Counted from the stretch's first letter, positions 51,810 to 60,711 are shown. The stretch: DNA of 64,000 nucleotides from a bacterium M00.F.Ca.ET.205.01.1.1 (GCA_004791255.1 SRUQ01000004.1:262031-326030), one strand, 5' to 3'. Program-made: numbers and translations. Notes: a model not told the origin generated them from the letters alone.

Positions 51810-52782
51810 GTCAGTCCTGATCGCTTTCCTGTCACTGATCGCCGAATCCTTCCTGGGTTATCCGGACTGGCTGTTTCGCGCCATCGGTCATCCGGTGACG
51901 TGGTTCGGCAGGCTGATATCCTTTCTCGATCGCCGGCTCAACCGCGCCACTGATCCCGACGCACTGCGTCGCCAACGCGGTGTCCAGGCATTGCTGGCGA
52001 TCGTGCTGGTCCCGGCGGTGATCGGCCTCTGCGTGCAGCTTGTCCTGCTCTGGTTCGTTCCCATGGGGCTCATCATCGGCGCCCTCTTGGCGACATCGCT
52101 TCTGTCGCAGAAGAGCTTGTATGAACATGTCGAGGCCGTCGCCGACGCGCTCGACTCGGGGGGTCTGACGATGGGTCGTGTTTCGGTCTCTCGAATCGTC
52201 GGGCGTGACCCCGAAAAGCTCGACCGGGCCGGTGTCTGCCGGGCGGCGATCGAAAGCCTGGCGGAAAATTTTTCCGATGGCATTGTCGCCCCGGCCTTCT
52301 GGACCGGCGTCGGCGGTCTGGCCGGCGGCGCTGCCTACAAGGCGGCCAACACCGCCGATTCGATGATCGGCCACCGCACCCCCCGCCACGAGGCGTTCGG
52401 CTGGGCGGCGGCGCGCTTCGACGATTGGATCAACCTGCCGGCATCGCGGCTCACCGCCCTGCTGATCGTGCTGGCCGCATTTCTGGTCGACGGCGCCGCC
52501 CCTCGCGACGCCTGGCAAGCCGTGCAGCGCGATGCGAAAAAGCACCGCTCGCCCAATGCCGGCTGGCCGGAGGCGGCGATGGCCGGTGCGCTTGGCCTGG
52601 CGCTGGCAGGACCACGCAGCTATGGCGGCGTCATGGTCGAAGATGCCTTCATGGGCGAAGGCGGTCGTCGCGACGTCGACAGCGGCGATATAAGGCGCGC
52701 GCTGAAGCTCTACCGGGTCGCCGACTATCTGCTGATCGGATTGTTCGGGCTGGTCTCGGTGATCTTCGTTCTCGTGTTCTAG
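51808..52782 (+). CDS. cbiB: Adenosylcobinamide-phosphate synthase
   Basis: A 324-residue membrane protein (CbiB; CobD in the P. denitrificans naming) that attaches aminopropanol or its phosphate to adenosylcobyric acid. GYPDWLFRAIGHPVTWFGRL, ESLAENFSDGIVAP and NTADSMIGHRTPRHEAFGWA are family signatures, with several hydrophobic helices. The ATG at 51808 shares bases with the cobD start on the other strand. It ends four bases inside the convergent cobO gene. Confidence 0.93.
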   Translation: MSVLIAFLSLIAESFLGYPDWLFRAIGHPVTWFGRLISFLDRRLNRATDPDALRRQRGVQALLAIVLVPAVIGLCVQLVLLWFVPMGLIIGALLATSLLSQKSLYEHVEAVADALDSGGLTMGRVSVSRIVGRDPEKLDRAGVCRAAIESLAENFSDGIVAPAFWTGVGGLAGGAAYKAANTADSMIGHRTPRHEAFGWAAARFDDWINLPASRLTALLIVLAAFLVDGAAPRDAWQAVQRDAKKHRSPNAGWPEAAMAGALGLALAGPRSYGGVMVEDAFMGEGGRRDVDSGDIRRALKLYRVADYLLIGLFGLVSVIFVLVF

Positions 52783-53432
52783 AACTCGATCCCCTGCTGT
52801 GCCTTCACGCCAGCCGCGAAATGGTGCTTGGTCAGACCCATTTCGGTGACCAAATCCGCCGCCTCGACCAGTGTCGGCTTGGCGTTGCGGCCGGTGACGA
52901 CGACATGCAGGTCTTCGCGGCGGGCCTTGAGCACGCCGACCACCTTGTCGAGATCGAGATAGTCGTAGCGTAGCGCGATGTTGAGTTCGTCCAGCACGAC
53001 AAGGCTGATCGACGGATCGGCGATCAGCTCCAGCGCCTTGGCCCAGGCAGCCTCGGCCGCGGCAATGTCGCGCTTCAGGTCCTGCGTCTCCCAGGTGAAG
53101 CCCTCGCCCATCGCATGCCAGACGACTCGGTCGCCGAAAGCGGCGAAGGCATCCTTTTCGCCAGTGTGCCATTTGCCCTTGATGAACTGGACGACGCCGA
53201 CGCGCTTGCCATAGCCAAGCATCCGGAGCGCCAGGCCGAAAGCGGCCGTGGTCTTGCCCTTGCCGGGGCCGGTGTTGACGATGAGCAACCCCTTCTCGAT
53301 CGTCTTGGCCGCCACCTCGGCGTCCTGCACCGCCTTGCGCTTGGCCATCTTGGCGCGATGGCGCTCGGCATCCCGGTCTTTGGCGTCCCAGTCTTTGGCG
53401 TTCCGGTCTTCGGCGTCCTTGTCTTCGGTCAT
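52779..53432 (-). CDS. cobO: Cob(I)yrinic acid a,c-diamide adenosyltransferase
   Basis: A 217-residue BtuR/CobO-type ATP:corrinoid adenosyltransferase. The P-loop GPGKGKTT lies at about residues 55-62, VQFIKGKWHTGE and LVVLDELN follow. It makes the Co-adenosyl bond. The N-terminal 30 residues are a charged extension made from a 15-bp tandem repeat (D-A-x-D pattern). It follows cobU by one base and is the last gene of the riboswitch-controlled group. Confidence 0.93.
   Translation of the reverse strand: MTEDKDAEDRNAKDWDAKDRDAERHRAKMAKRKAVQDAEVAAKTIEKGLLIVNTGPGKGKTTAAFGLALRMLGYGKRVGVVQFIKGKWHTGEKDAFAAFGDRVVWHAMGEGFTWETQDLKRDIAAAEAAWAKALELIADPSISLVVLDELNIALRYDYLDLDKVVGVLKARREDLHVVVTGRNAKPTLVEAADLVTEMGLTKHHFAAGVKAQQGIEF
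53377..53432 (-). repeat. 15-bp tandem repeat inside cobO 5' end
   Basis: Units on the plus strand: TCTTTGGCGTCCCAG (53377), TCTTTGGCGTTCCGG (53392), TCTTCGGCGTCCTTG (53407), and a partial TCTTCGGTCAT. On the coding strand it encodes a repeating Asp-Ala-x-Asp-x pattern at the N-terminus, beginning MTEDKDAEDRNAKDWDAKD. Confidence 0.85.
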
Positions 53433-53433
53433 C

Positions 53434-53949
53434 TCATTTCACCTTGAGCGGCAGCCCCGCCACCATCAGCAGCACCGTATCGGCGACCGCGGCAACCCGC
53501 TGGTTGAGCCGGCCGGCATCGTCGCGAAACCGCCGAGCAAGCGCATTATCGGGCACGATGCCCTGGCCGACTTCGTTCGAGACCACGAACCATGGTCCGC
53601 GCGGCCGCGACAACACATCCGCCAGCCGCCGGCATTCCACGTCCAAATCGTGATCGGCAAGCATATGATTGGTCAGCCACAGTGTCAGGCAGTCGACAAG
53701 CACCGGCCGGTCGTCGGGCAAAGCCTCGAGCGCGCCGGCGAGATCGAGCGGCGCGTCGATGGTCATCCAGCCTTCGCCGCGCCGCGACCGGTGCAGCGCG
53801 ATTCGCTCGCGCATCTCCTCATCATAGGCCTGCGCTGTGGCGATATAGGCCCATGGCGAGGGCAAGGCGGCCATGAGGGTTTCGGCGTGCGCGCTCTTGC
53901 CGGAGCGCGCACCACCGATGATGAAGGTCAGCTTCTTGCGATCAGGCAA
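53434..53949 (-). CDS. cobU: Bifunctional adenosylcobinamide kinase / guanylyltransferase
   Basis: A 171-residue CobU (CobP). The P-loop GGARSGKS is at the N-terminus, VDCLTLWLTN and VSNEVGQGIVP are typical, with a Walker-B-like region. It phosphorylates adenosylcobinamide and adds GMP from GTP. It overlaps cbtA by eight bases and is followed by cobO after one base. Confidence 0.94.
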   Translation of the reverse strand: MPDRKKLTFIIGGARSGKSAHAETLMAALPSPWAYIATAQAYDEEMRERIALHRSRRGEGWMTIDAPLDLAGALEALPDDRPVLVDCLTLWLTNHMLADHDLDVECRRLADVLSRPRGPWFVVSNEVGQGIVPDNALARRFRDDAGRLNQRVAAVADTVLLMVAGLPLKVK

Positions 53950-54748
53950 AGCTGTCGCGCAGGCTGGTCGCAGTGCCGGTGACGCGTCCGCGCACCACGC
54001 CGACGATCGCGCCGAGAACCAGCCAGAACACCAGGTTGGTCACCGTCACGGCCACCACGAACTGGTGATGCAGGCCTTCCGGAATCGGGGTCTCGAAGCT
54101 GTCGGGCTGCGGCGCGCCGACGATGTGCGGGGCAACGATCAGCAGCACGCCGAGGATGGCCAGCGGCAGCGACTTGCGGAACGCGATCAGGCTGAGGCCA
54201 GCCGAGGTCGCCAAAACAGTTGCCCACCACCAGACCTGGCGTTGCATGAGATCGGCCGCCGGCATGGCAGGCAGTTCCGGCGGCAGGCCGAGGCCGGGCG
54301 CCAGTGTGAAAACGGCAAAGCCGGCAAGGCCCCAGAACACACCCTGGCGCCAGTTGCCGATGCCGCCGGCGAATTCCGAAACCGCGACCAGGACCAGTGC
54401 GAAGCCGATACCGGTGACGATGTTTGCAAGCACGCTGAAGGCGAAGCGCTCCAAACCGTCGGCCGGCGCCCAGCCCTCATCCTCGGCGGGAGCGGCCGCC
54501 TCGGCCGAAGCCGGCGTTGCGGCACTCATGGAATTTGCAGCAGGTGCGGCGGAACTCATGGCATTGCCGCCTGCGGCATTGGCTGGTGCCGCCGCATGCT
54601 CATGCTGATGGCCACCCCCGGCCTTCTCGTAAACTTCCGCCTTCAGGATTAGCGGCACGGTCGCATAGGCCTGCATGCAGGCGAGAACGACGCCGGCCAC
54701 GAGCCCTGCGATCGCCGCGACGAACACGACGTTGCGAAACAGGTTCAT
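53942..54748 (-). CDS. cbtA: Cobalt transporter subunit CbtA
   Basis: A 268-residue membrane protein with about six hydrophobic segments. A His-rich stretch GGGHQHEHAAA follows the first membrane helix and is typical of CbtA (a predicted B12-regulated cobalt importer). It is followed by an Ala/Ser/Pro-rich low-complexity linker unusually long for the family. It is 15 bases after cbtB and overlaps cobU. Confidence 0.9.
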   Translation of the reverse strand: MNLFRNVVFVAAIAGLVAGVVLACMQAYATVPLILKAEVYEKAGGGHQHEHAAAPANAAGGNAMSSAAPAANSMSAATPASAEAAAPAEDEGWAPADGLERFAFSVLANIVTGIGFALVLVAVSEFAGGIGNWRQGVFWGLAGFAVFTLAPGLGLPPELPAMPAADLMQRQVWWWATVLATSAGLSLIAFRKSLPLAILGVLLIVAPHIVGAPQPDSFETPIPEGLHHQFVVAVTVTNLVFWLVLGAIVGVVRGRVTGTATSLRDSFA

Positions 54749-54763
54749 GATGTCAAATCCCTC

Positions 54764-54943
54764 TCAGTGGCAGGGAAAAGCCATCGAATGGCGATAGTCG
54801 TGAGCCGCATTGTGGACCGCATCGATATGCGAGAAGCCGACAACGCCAACGACGAAGATGCCGAGCAGCGCCGCGAGCGCGAGCTGCATGAAGCGCGACT
54901 GCGAGGAGACGGAGGCGCCGAGGGAGATGGAAGCAGTGGTCAT
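54764..54943 (-). CDS. cbtB: Cobalt transporter subunit CbtB
   Basis: A 59-residue single-helix protein with the C-terminal metal-ligand motif HNAAHDYRHSMAFPCH, which is the hallmark of CbtB. The ATG at 54943 follows AAAGGACTAG. The frame upstream is the riboswitch. It is the first gene after the cobalamin riboswitch. Confidence 0.92.
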   Translation of the reverse strand: MTTASISLGASVSSQSRFMQLALAALLGIFVVGVVGFSHIDAVHNAAHDYRHSMAFPCH

Positions 54944-54989
54944 TTCTAGTCCTTTCGCCCTCCACCCGAGGGCATAGAAGTCAGTCTTT

Positions 54990-55163
54990 TCGCCGCCGGC
55001 AGGTCTCCTGGCTCGCGGATAAGCGCCCTTCTCCACCTTCCCGAAGAAAAATCTTCAGTGGCATATGGAGAGGACTACCGCACACAGTTGCGGGGGCAGC
55101 CTCGGCATTGGGCTGGAAAACCAGCCCGCACCGCATTCCCTCTTGGCTCCAAACGGAACCGAC
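54990..55163 (-). promoter_or_regulatory. Cobalamin riboswitch upstream of cbtBA-cobU-cobO
   Basis: On the minus strand the conserved B12 elements appear in order: a GGTTCC-type entry near 55160, GCCACTG (55056-55062), GGGAAGGTGG (55033-55042) and the B12 box GAGCCAGGAGACCTGCC near 55014 to 54998. It should shut off cobalt uptake and late cobalamin synthesis when adenosylcobalamin is plentiful. Together with the promoter at 55166-55320 it fills the 377-bp gap; no other gene is seen there. Confidence 0.93.
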
Positions 55164-55320
55164 GACAGCGCTGACTATAGGGAAAACCGCCGCGCACGGC
55201 AAACCAAATTCCGACGCCGATGAGCGCAACAGCGCCGTCGTGGCAAACCCGCTTCCACCCTGCCGCGATTGACAATTTTCGTGGCCGGGTGTCGGCTGGC
55301 CGCTTCACAGGAAGCCAGCC

Positions 55321-56496
55321 ATGCAGCCCAAGGCCAGCGAGCGTCCTCCCTACAATGGCCTCGTCACATCAGAGCCGACCTTGCCGTCATCAGCCTATTG
55401 GGACGCCGAATTCCACCAGCGCGACCTCGACGCCATCTGGTACAGGAACTGGCTGCTCGTCTGCCGTGAGTCCGACCTTGCCCAACCGCTTTCCTTCCGC
55501 ACCTTTCGCGTCGGCACGCAGGAACTCGTCGTGCTGCGCGACGACGCCGGCGAGCTGCGCGCCTTCCACAACACCTGCCGGCATCGCGGCTCGCAGCTTT
55601 GCCGCGAGAGCCAGGGCCGGCTGAGGGCGCGGCTGATCACCTGCCCCTATCATGGCTGGTCCTATTCGCTGCGCGGCGACCTGGTGCGGGTGCCGTCGAA
55701 ATCGCTGCCCGAGGGTTTCGACAAAGCCGATCATCCGCTCTACCACGTCGCGCTCTCGGTGTGGCGCGGCTTCGTTTTCATCAACCTGCAGGAAGACGCG
55801 GAAGGGTCGGCACAGGCATCCTTCGACCCCGCTTCCGGCGACCTCGGCAACTGGCCCCTGGAAAGCCTGGTATCGGGCCATGTGCTGCGCAAGGTGATGA
55901 ACTGCAACTGGAAGATCTTCTGGGAAAACTTCAACGAATGCCTGCATTGTCCCGGCGTGCATAAGGACCTGTCGCGGCTGGTGCCGATCTATGGACGCGG
56001 CCTGATGTCGAGGCAAGATGACCCCGACTGGACCCGCCACGCCGACAATGACGCGCCGGAATTCTCCGGCGGCCTGCGCGAGGGTGCGCAGACCTGGTCG
56101 CGAGACGGCCAGACGCATGGGCCGGTTTTCCCAGGCCTGACATCGGCCGAACGCGCCGCCGGCCAGACCTATGCCACCAGCCTGCCCTCGATGTTCATCG
56201 TCGGCCATGTCGACTATGTCAGGACGGTACGGCTGGTGCCGCTCGGCCCCGAACAGACCGAATTGACCGCCGAATGGCTGTTCGCGCCCGAGGCGCTCGC
56301 CGCCACCGACATCGACAACATCGTCGCCTTCGGCACGCAGGTGCTGGAAGAGGACGCCGATATATGCGAGGTCAACCAGCGTGGCCTGCGGTCCCTGCGC
56401 CACAAGGCTGGCGTGCTGATGCCGGAGGAATACGATCTGCACCGTTTCCACAACTGGGTGCGCGAACGCCATTCAGCGCGTTCGCCCAAGCCCTGA
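55321..56496 (+). CDS. Rieske non-heme iron oxygenase alpha subunit (GbcA/Stc2-like candidate)
   Basis: A 391-residue ring-hydroxylating-dioxygenase-type alpha subunit. The Rieske ligands are Cys86, His88, Cys108 and His111 (CRHRGSQLC; CPYHGWSY). The mononuclear iron site has two His in NECLHCPGVH and an Asp in LEEDADICEVN. Single alpha subunit without a beta subunit gene is also the layout of betaine and stachydrine monooxygenases (GbcA, Stc2), which remove the first N-methyl group. The genomic theme favours this, but no reductase gene is adjacent and aromatic substrates cannot be excluded. AGGAAG precedes the ATG. Confidence 0.88.
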   Translation: MQPKASERPPYNGLVTSEPTLPSSAYWDAEFHQRDLDAIWYRNWLLVCRESDLAQPLSFRTFRVGTQELVVLRDDAGELRAFHNTCRHRGSQLCRESQGRLRARLITCPYHGWSYSLRGDLVRVPSKSLPEGFDKADHPLYHVALSVWRGFVFINLQEDAEGSAQASFDPASGDLGNWPLESLVSGHVLRKVMNCNWKIFWENFNECLHCPGVHKDLSRLVPIYGRGLMSRQDDPDWTRHADNDAPEFSGGLREGAQTWSRDGQTHGPVFPGLTSAERAAGQTYATSLPSMFIVGHVDYVRTVRLVPLGPEQTELTAEWLFAPEALAATDIDNIVAFGTQVLEEDADICEVNQRGLRSLRHKAGVLMPEEYDLHRFHNWVRERHSARSPKP

Positions 56497-56499
56497 AGC

Positions 56500-57699
56500 T
56501 CACAGCGACTTCGGCAGATAGCGCCAGGTAACATAGCCGCAAACCGCAGCCAGCAGGCCGAGCGTGATGAACACGGAACCGAGGCCAAAAAAGGCCAGCA
56601 CCACCGAATAGACCAGCGGCGGCGTCAGCTCGGAGAAATCGAGATATGTGCGGTAGACCGCCGCCATCTGCGCCCGCTCGTAGGAGCGCACCGAGCGCAT
56701 GAAGGCGGTCGAGCCCAGCGCATCCAAGGCGATGGTGAAAAAGGCGCCGCCGAGCAGGAAGGCGCCGGTGAGCAATGGCGCGGCTGCACCCACCGTGCCG
56801 GCCGCCAGCAGCATGGCCGACATGGCGAAATAGGCTGATGCCATGGTACGCCGGCCGCCGAAGCGTTTTCCCGCCTTGCCCCAGAAAATGGCCATGAACA
56901 GCAGTGCGTTGCCGGCCGAGACCAGCAGGCCACCGGCCAGGCAGCCCTCGCCGGTGATGACCATGAACAGCGGCCCATAGACGAAGAACGTCGTCCAGAA
57001 GCAGGAGCGGCCGAAGGCGATCAGCCAGGCGAGCCTCAGCCTCGGCTGCGCGACGAAGCGGCCGATATTGGCGAGCGGATTGGCAGGCCGTGTCAGCCCC
57101 GGGCGGATCGACGCGTTGTCGCCCAGCCGATAAGTCCAGAACAGCGCCAGAAGAGCAAACGCGAACACCGCCACCGCACCATGCGCGGCATAGATGCCGT
57201 AGCGGGTGTAGAGAAAAATGCCGAGCGTCGGCCCGCCGGTCCAGGCCAGCATCGACCACGCCATGCGCAGCGATTCGGCCTGCATGAAATCGGTCTTGCG
57301 GATGTGGTCCATGATGTAGAGGTTGAGCGTGATCGACAGCGCGCTGGCGCCCATGACGCGGCACAGCATGCCGGCGAGTTGCCCGGCCAGTGTATGCGTG
57401 ACGAAGAACAGTGAGCCGATCGCCAGCAGGCAGGCGCCAGCCGTATACACCCAGCGCCGGGCAAAGCGCCGGATCAGCATCGGCATGAACAAAGTCACCG
57501 ACAGGCCGAGCAGCGCTACGATCGTATAGAGGATCGAGACGATCTGCTCGTTGTGGAGGATCTCGTAGGCCTGGATCGGGATGACGCTCGACACCGTGGC
57601 GCGGGCGAAGGATTCGACCGCATAGAGCGAAGCGAAGGTGCGCGCATCCGCGGCCTTGAGGGCCGGCAGCCAGATCGGATGGCGGACATGGGTGGACAT
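56500..57699 (-). CDS. MFS transporter
   Basis: A 399-residue protein with about 12 hydrophobic segments. VVSSVIPIQAYEIL-like N-terminal helix, a loop with RRFARRWVYTAGA after helix 2 and a second half with GKRFGGRRTMASAYF are typical of MFS carriers. It is convergent with the Rieske gene, ending three bases after its stop. No substrate evident. Confidence 0.87.
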   Translation of the reverse strand: MSTHVRHPIWLPALKAADARTFASLYAVESFARATVSSVIPIQAYEILHNEQIVSILYTIVALLGLSVTLFMPMLIRRFARRWVYTAGACLLAIGSLFFVTHTLAGQLAGMLCRVMGASALSITLNLYIMDHIRKTDFMQAESLRMAWSMLAWTGGPTLGIFLYTRYGIYAAHGAVAVFAFALLALFWTYRLGDNASIRPGLTRPANPLANIGRFVAQPRLRLAWLIAFGRSCFWTTFFVYGPLFMVITGEGCLAGGLLVSAGNALLFMAIFWGKAGKRFGGRRTMASAYFAMSAMLLAAGTVGAAAPLLTGAFLLGGAFFTIALDALGSTAFMRSVRSYERAQMAAVYRTYLDFSELTPPLVYSVVLAFFGLGSVFITLGLLAAVCGYVTWRYLPKSL

Positions 57700-57930
57700 C
57701 GCTTCCCCAGCACAGAATCGTCAGGTCAATCTGCCGTGATGGTCTGTTCGCCATTAAGAGGAAATCGACGCGTTCCCGGCCAAAAGCGAAACTGGTCAAA
57801 GGCTTCCCGGCGCTGGCCTAACGCGGCGCCTGACATGACGCCGGCGGCACGCTCTTGGAGCGCTGCGGCCTTCTTTTGTCCGGTGCAACCGTGATAATCC
57901 TCATGCGGGGCTGAATCAGATCGCGAGACC

Positions 57931-58935
57931 ATGAGCATCCAGACGACCACCGCATCCGCGGCAGACCTGCCCAAGCAAAAGCGCATCGTCGCCATCGACG
58001 TCGTGCGCGGCATCGCGCTGCTGGCGATGGCGAGTTACCATTTCACCTGGGATCTGGAGTTCTTCGGCTATACCGACCCCGGCCTCACCGCTTTCGGCTG
58101 GTGGAAGTTCTATGCCCGCTGCATCGCCTCGACCTTCCTGTTCCTGGTCGGCGTCAGCTTGTATCTCGCCCATGGCCAGCAGATTCGCTGGAACGGCTTC
58201 TGGAAGCGGTTCGCCATGGTCGCCGGCGCCGCGATCGCGATTTCGGTCGTCACCCGCATCGCCACGCCCGATGGCTTCATCTTCTTCGGCATCCTGCACG
58301 AGATCGCGCTCGCCAGCCTGCTCGGCCTCGCCTTCCTGCGCCTGCCGGCGCTGCTGACGCTCGTCGTCGCGGCACTCGTCATCGCCGCGCCTCTCTATCT
58401 GCGCTTCGAGGCTCTTGATCATCCCTGGCTGTGGTGGGTCGGTCTTTCCGCGATCAATCCGCGCTCCAACGACTATGTGCCGCTGTTTCCGTGGTTCGGC
58501 GCCGTGCTTCTAGGGATCGCGGCGGCGAAACTCGCCACCACCTCCGGCATACGGGAGCGCCTTGCTAGGCTCGTACCCGGCCGCTGGTCAAACCCGCTGC
58601 TCTTCATCGGCAGGCACAGCCTTGCCTTCTATCTGATCCACCAGCCATTGCTGATCGGCAGCGTCTGGCTGTTTTCGCAGGTGATGCCGGCGCAGGTCGA
58701 CACGCCGCAGGTCAATTTCCTGAAAACCTGCCAGCGTTCCTGCGAGCAGATGCGCAACGCCACATTCTGTTCGAGCTATTGCGGCTGCATGCTCGACACG
58801 CTCCAGAGCGAAGGCTCGCTTGATCGGCTCTACAACAACGATCAGACTGCGGACTTTAAGGCGCATGTGTCCGACCTCGCCGGAATGTGTACCGACAAGA
58901 CCGACGACAAGATGACGGAGGGAGGGGTTCAATGA
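57931..58935 (+). CDS. DUF1624 (heparan-alpha-glucosaminide N-acetyltransferase-like) membrane protein
   Basis: A 334-residue membrane protein with about eight hydrophobic segments. RIVAIDVVRGIALLAMASYH with an early His and the Phe/Trp-rich helices fit the DUF1624 acyltransferase-like family. The last 80 residues after the final helix form a cysteine-rich soluble tail (TCQRSCEQMR; FCSSYCGCMLDTL; a final Cys) not expected in the acyltransferase core. It overlaps the next gene by four bases (ATGA). Confidence 0.85.
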   Translation: MSIQTTTASAADLPKQKRIVAIDVVRGIALLAMASYHFTWDLEFFGYTDPGLTAFGWWKFYARCIASTFLFLVGVSLYLAHGQQIRWNGFWKRFAMVAGAAIAISVVTRIATPDGFIFFGILHEIALASLLGLAFLRLPALLTLVVAALVIAAPLYLRFEALDHPWLWWVGLSAINPRSNDYVPLFPWFGAVLLGIAAAKLATTSGIRERLARLVPGRWSNPLLFIGRHSLAFYLIHQPLLIGSVWLFSQVMPAQVDTPQVNFLKTCQRSCEQMRNATFCSSYCGCMLDTLQSEGSLDRLYNNDQTADFKAHVSDLAGMCTDKTDDKMTEGGVQ

Positions 58936-59408
58936 CCGACAGCCAGCCAAAGCCTGGAGTAATCCCGTGGCCGCCGATGATCTACTCCGCAGCAATCGTC
59001 ATCAGCGTCGTTCTCGGCATGGTCTATCCCCTGCCCTGGATCGGCGACCTCCTCGGCGACATCCTGTTTGCTGCAGGCTGGGTGGCGCTGTTCGGTTCCG
59101 CGGCCCTCTGGTTCACCGCGATCCGCGCCATGATGCGGGCAAAGACCACGTTCAGCCCCATTGCCCTGCCGGATCATCTGGTGACGTCGGGCCCGTTCGG
59201 CATCACCCGCAATCCGATCTATCTGGCGTTGACGCTGATGCTGATCGGCGTCGCCTTCATCTCGGGGATCGTCTGGTTCCTGCTGTTTGCCTTCATCGCC
59301 TCCTTCGTCACGCAAAAGCTCGCCATCGAGAGTGAGGAAAAGATCCTGGCGGCCAAATTCGGCAAGAAGTACCGCGACTACGCCAAAAGGGTTCGCCGCT
59401 GGATCTGA
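58932..59408 (+). CDS. Isoprenylcysteine carboxyl methyltransferase/PEMT-like membrane protein
   Basis: A 158-residue protein with three to four hydrophobic helices and the ICMT/PEMT-type signature HLVTSGPFGITRNPIYLAL, followed by ESEEKILAAKFGKKYRDY. Relatives methylate lipids or prenylated cysteines using SAM, but most bacterial members are unassigned. GGAGGGG precedes the ATG; translation is coupled to DUF1624. Confidence 0.85.
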   Translation: MTDSQPKPGVIPWPPMIYSAAIVISVVLGMVYPLPWIGDLLGDILFAAGWVALFGSAALWFTAIRAMMRAKTTFSPIALPDHLVTSGPFGITRNPIYLALTLMLIGVAFISGIVWFLLFAFIASFVTQKLAIESEEKILAAKFGKKYRDYAKRVRRWI

Positions 59409-59418
59409 GCCGCGCCCT

Positions 59419-60597
59419 CTATGCGATGCCGGCCACTTCTCCGGGGCTGCTTTCGAAGTCGAAAAGCTTCTGCGTTGCGAGCGCCGCGGCGCCGCGCGCC
59501 CATGAATCGTCTGCCCAATCCGGGGTGATCGGCGGCGGTGCCGAAAACGCCGAGCGTTTCAACGCGCCTCGCATGGGCTCGAAAAGATAGTCGCCGAAGG
59601 TGACGGCTTCACCGCCGCCGACAATCACCTCCGGATCGATGACGTTGCAGAAATCGCCTAAAAATTTGCCGATGCCTTCGCCCGCTTCGCGCAACAGGTC
59701 GATGGCTATGTGATCCCCGGCCTGTGCGGCATCGAGCATGTCGTGCCTGGTCACCTCGCCCGAAAAACCCTTTGCCTCCTTCCAGCGCCGCACCAGGACC
59801 GGCTCCGTGAAGAAGGTCTGCAGACAGCCGCGCCGTCCGCATTCGCATAGCGGCCCGTCCGGGTCATAGATAGAGTGACCGAGCTTGCCCGCGGCGCCAT
59901 TGGCGCCGTGATGGACCGAGCCATCGATCACCACCGCGCAACTGATGCCAACCCCGATCGCCAACGCGCCGACCGTGCGGTGATGCCGGCCAAGGCCGAA
60001 TAATTGCTGGGCAAGCGCGAAAGAATTGGTGTCGTCGTCGGCCCAGACGGGGACGTGCACGAGTTCGGCAAGCATCGCAGCGATCGGAACGTCGGTCCAG
60101 TTGAACCGATGGCTTAGCCGGCAAACACCGTTGATGATGATGCCGGGCATGGCGATCCCGATACCGCTCAGCTGCGCGCCTTGCGGCGCACCCCAATCCG
60201 CGACCAGCTGCCGGACGGCGGTCGCACAGGCTTCCACCGTGCTTTGCGGCGACTGATCCGGCAACGAGACCCGCCGCGAGATGAGCGGCGTCGTGGCGAG
60301 GTCCGTCAGCACGCAATCGACGGCGCCGACCATCAGCTTGAACCCGACCACGAGGCGGCCGGCATAGTTGATGTCGATCGGAATGGGCCGGCGGCCAGGC
60401 GCTCCGAGGCTGGCCTGCCCCTCGACAAGTATGTTCTCGCTCAGCAGTTCGGCGACGACGAATGTCACGGCCGCTGGGCTGAGCCCGGTGATCGCCGCGA
60501 TCTCGGCCCGGCTGATCGCCCCTTCCCGCCGCAGCAGATTGAGGATCAGCCGCCGATTGATAGCCCGCGACGTCTGTTGGTCACCTTTGAGCTTCAT
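59419..60597 (-). CDS. ROK-family transcriptional regulator
   Basis: A 392-residue ROK repressor (NagC/XylR/Mlc type). The N-terminal winged HTH covers about residues 10-70 (RREGAISRAEIAAITGLSPA), and the sugar-kinase-like ROK domain follows, with the zinc motif CECGRRGCLQTF. It probably senses a sugar or sugar phosphate and represses the divergent ABC sugar transporter. A perfect TTAATTT/AAATTAA repeat lies in the shared promoter. Confidence 0.92.
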   Translation of the reverse strand: MKLKGDQQTSRAINRRLILNLLRREGAISRAEIAAITGLSPAAVTFVVAELLSENILVEGQASLGAPGRRPIPIDINYAGRLVVGFKLMVGAVDCVLTDLATTPLISRRVSLPDQSPQSTVEACATAVRQLVADWGAPQGAQLSGIGIAMPGIIINGVCRLSHRFNWTDVPIAAMLAELVHVPVWADDDTNSFALAQQLFGLGRHHRTVGALAIGVGISCAVVIDGSVHHGANGAAGKLGHSIYDPDGPLCECGRRGCLQTFFTEPVLVRRWKEAKGFSGEVTRHDMLDAAQAGDHIAIDLLREAGEGIGKFLGDFCNVIDPEVIVGGGEAVTFGDYLFEPMRGALKRSAFSAPPPITPDWADDSWARGAAALATQKLFDFESSPGEVAGIA

Positions 60598-60610
60598 GAT
60601 TGCTCCATTA

Positions 60611-60627
60611 TTAATTTTGTAAATTAA
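60611..60627. promoter_or_regulatory. ROK-type operator candidate
   Basis: TTAATTT, TGT, AAATTAA is a perfect seven-base inverted repeat 14 bases upstream of the ROK gene start and about 85 bases upstream of the transporter gene. AT-rich TTNNTTT/AAANNAA palindromes are the usual form of NagC/Mlc/XylR sites. Confidence 0.6.
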
Positions 60628-60711
60628 CTATTGACCGATCTTACCTGCATACGCTACGCATTGCCTCGGTTCAATTGGAATCCGGCTATTCTCAGGGAGG
60701 AGATAAAAGCC

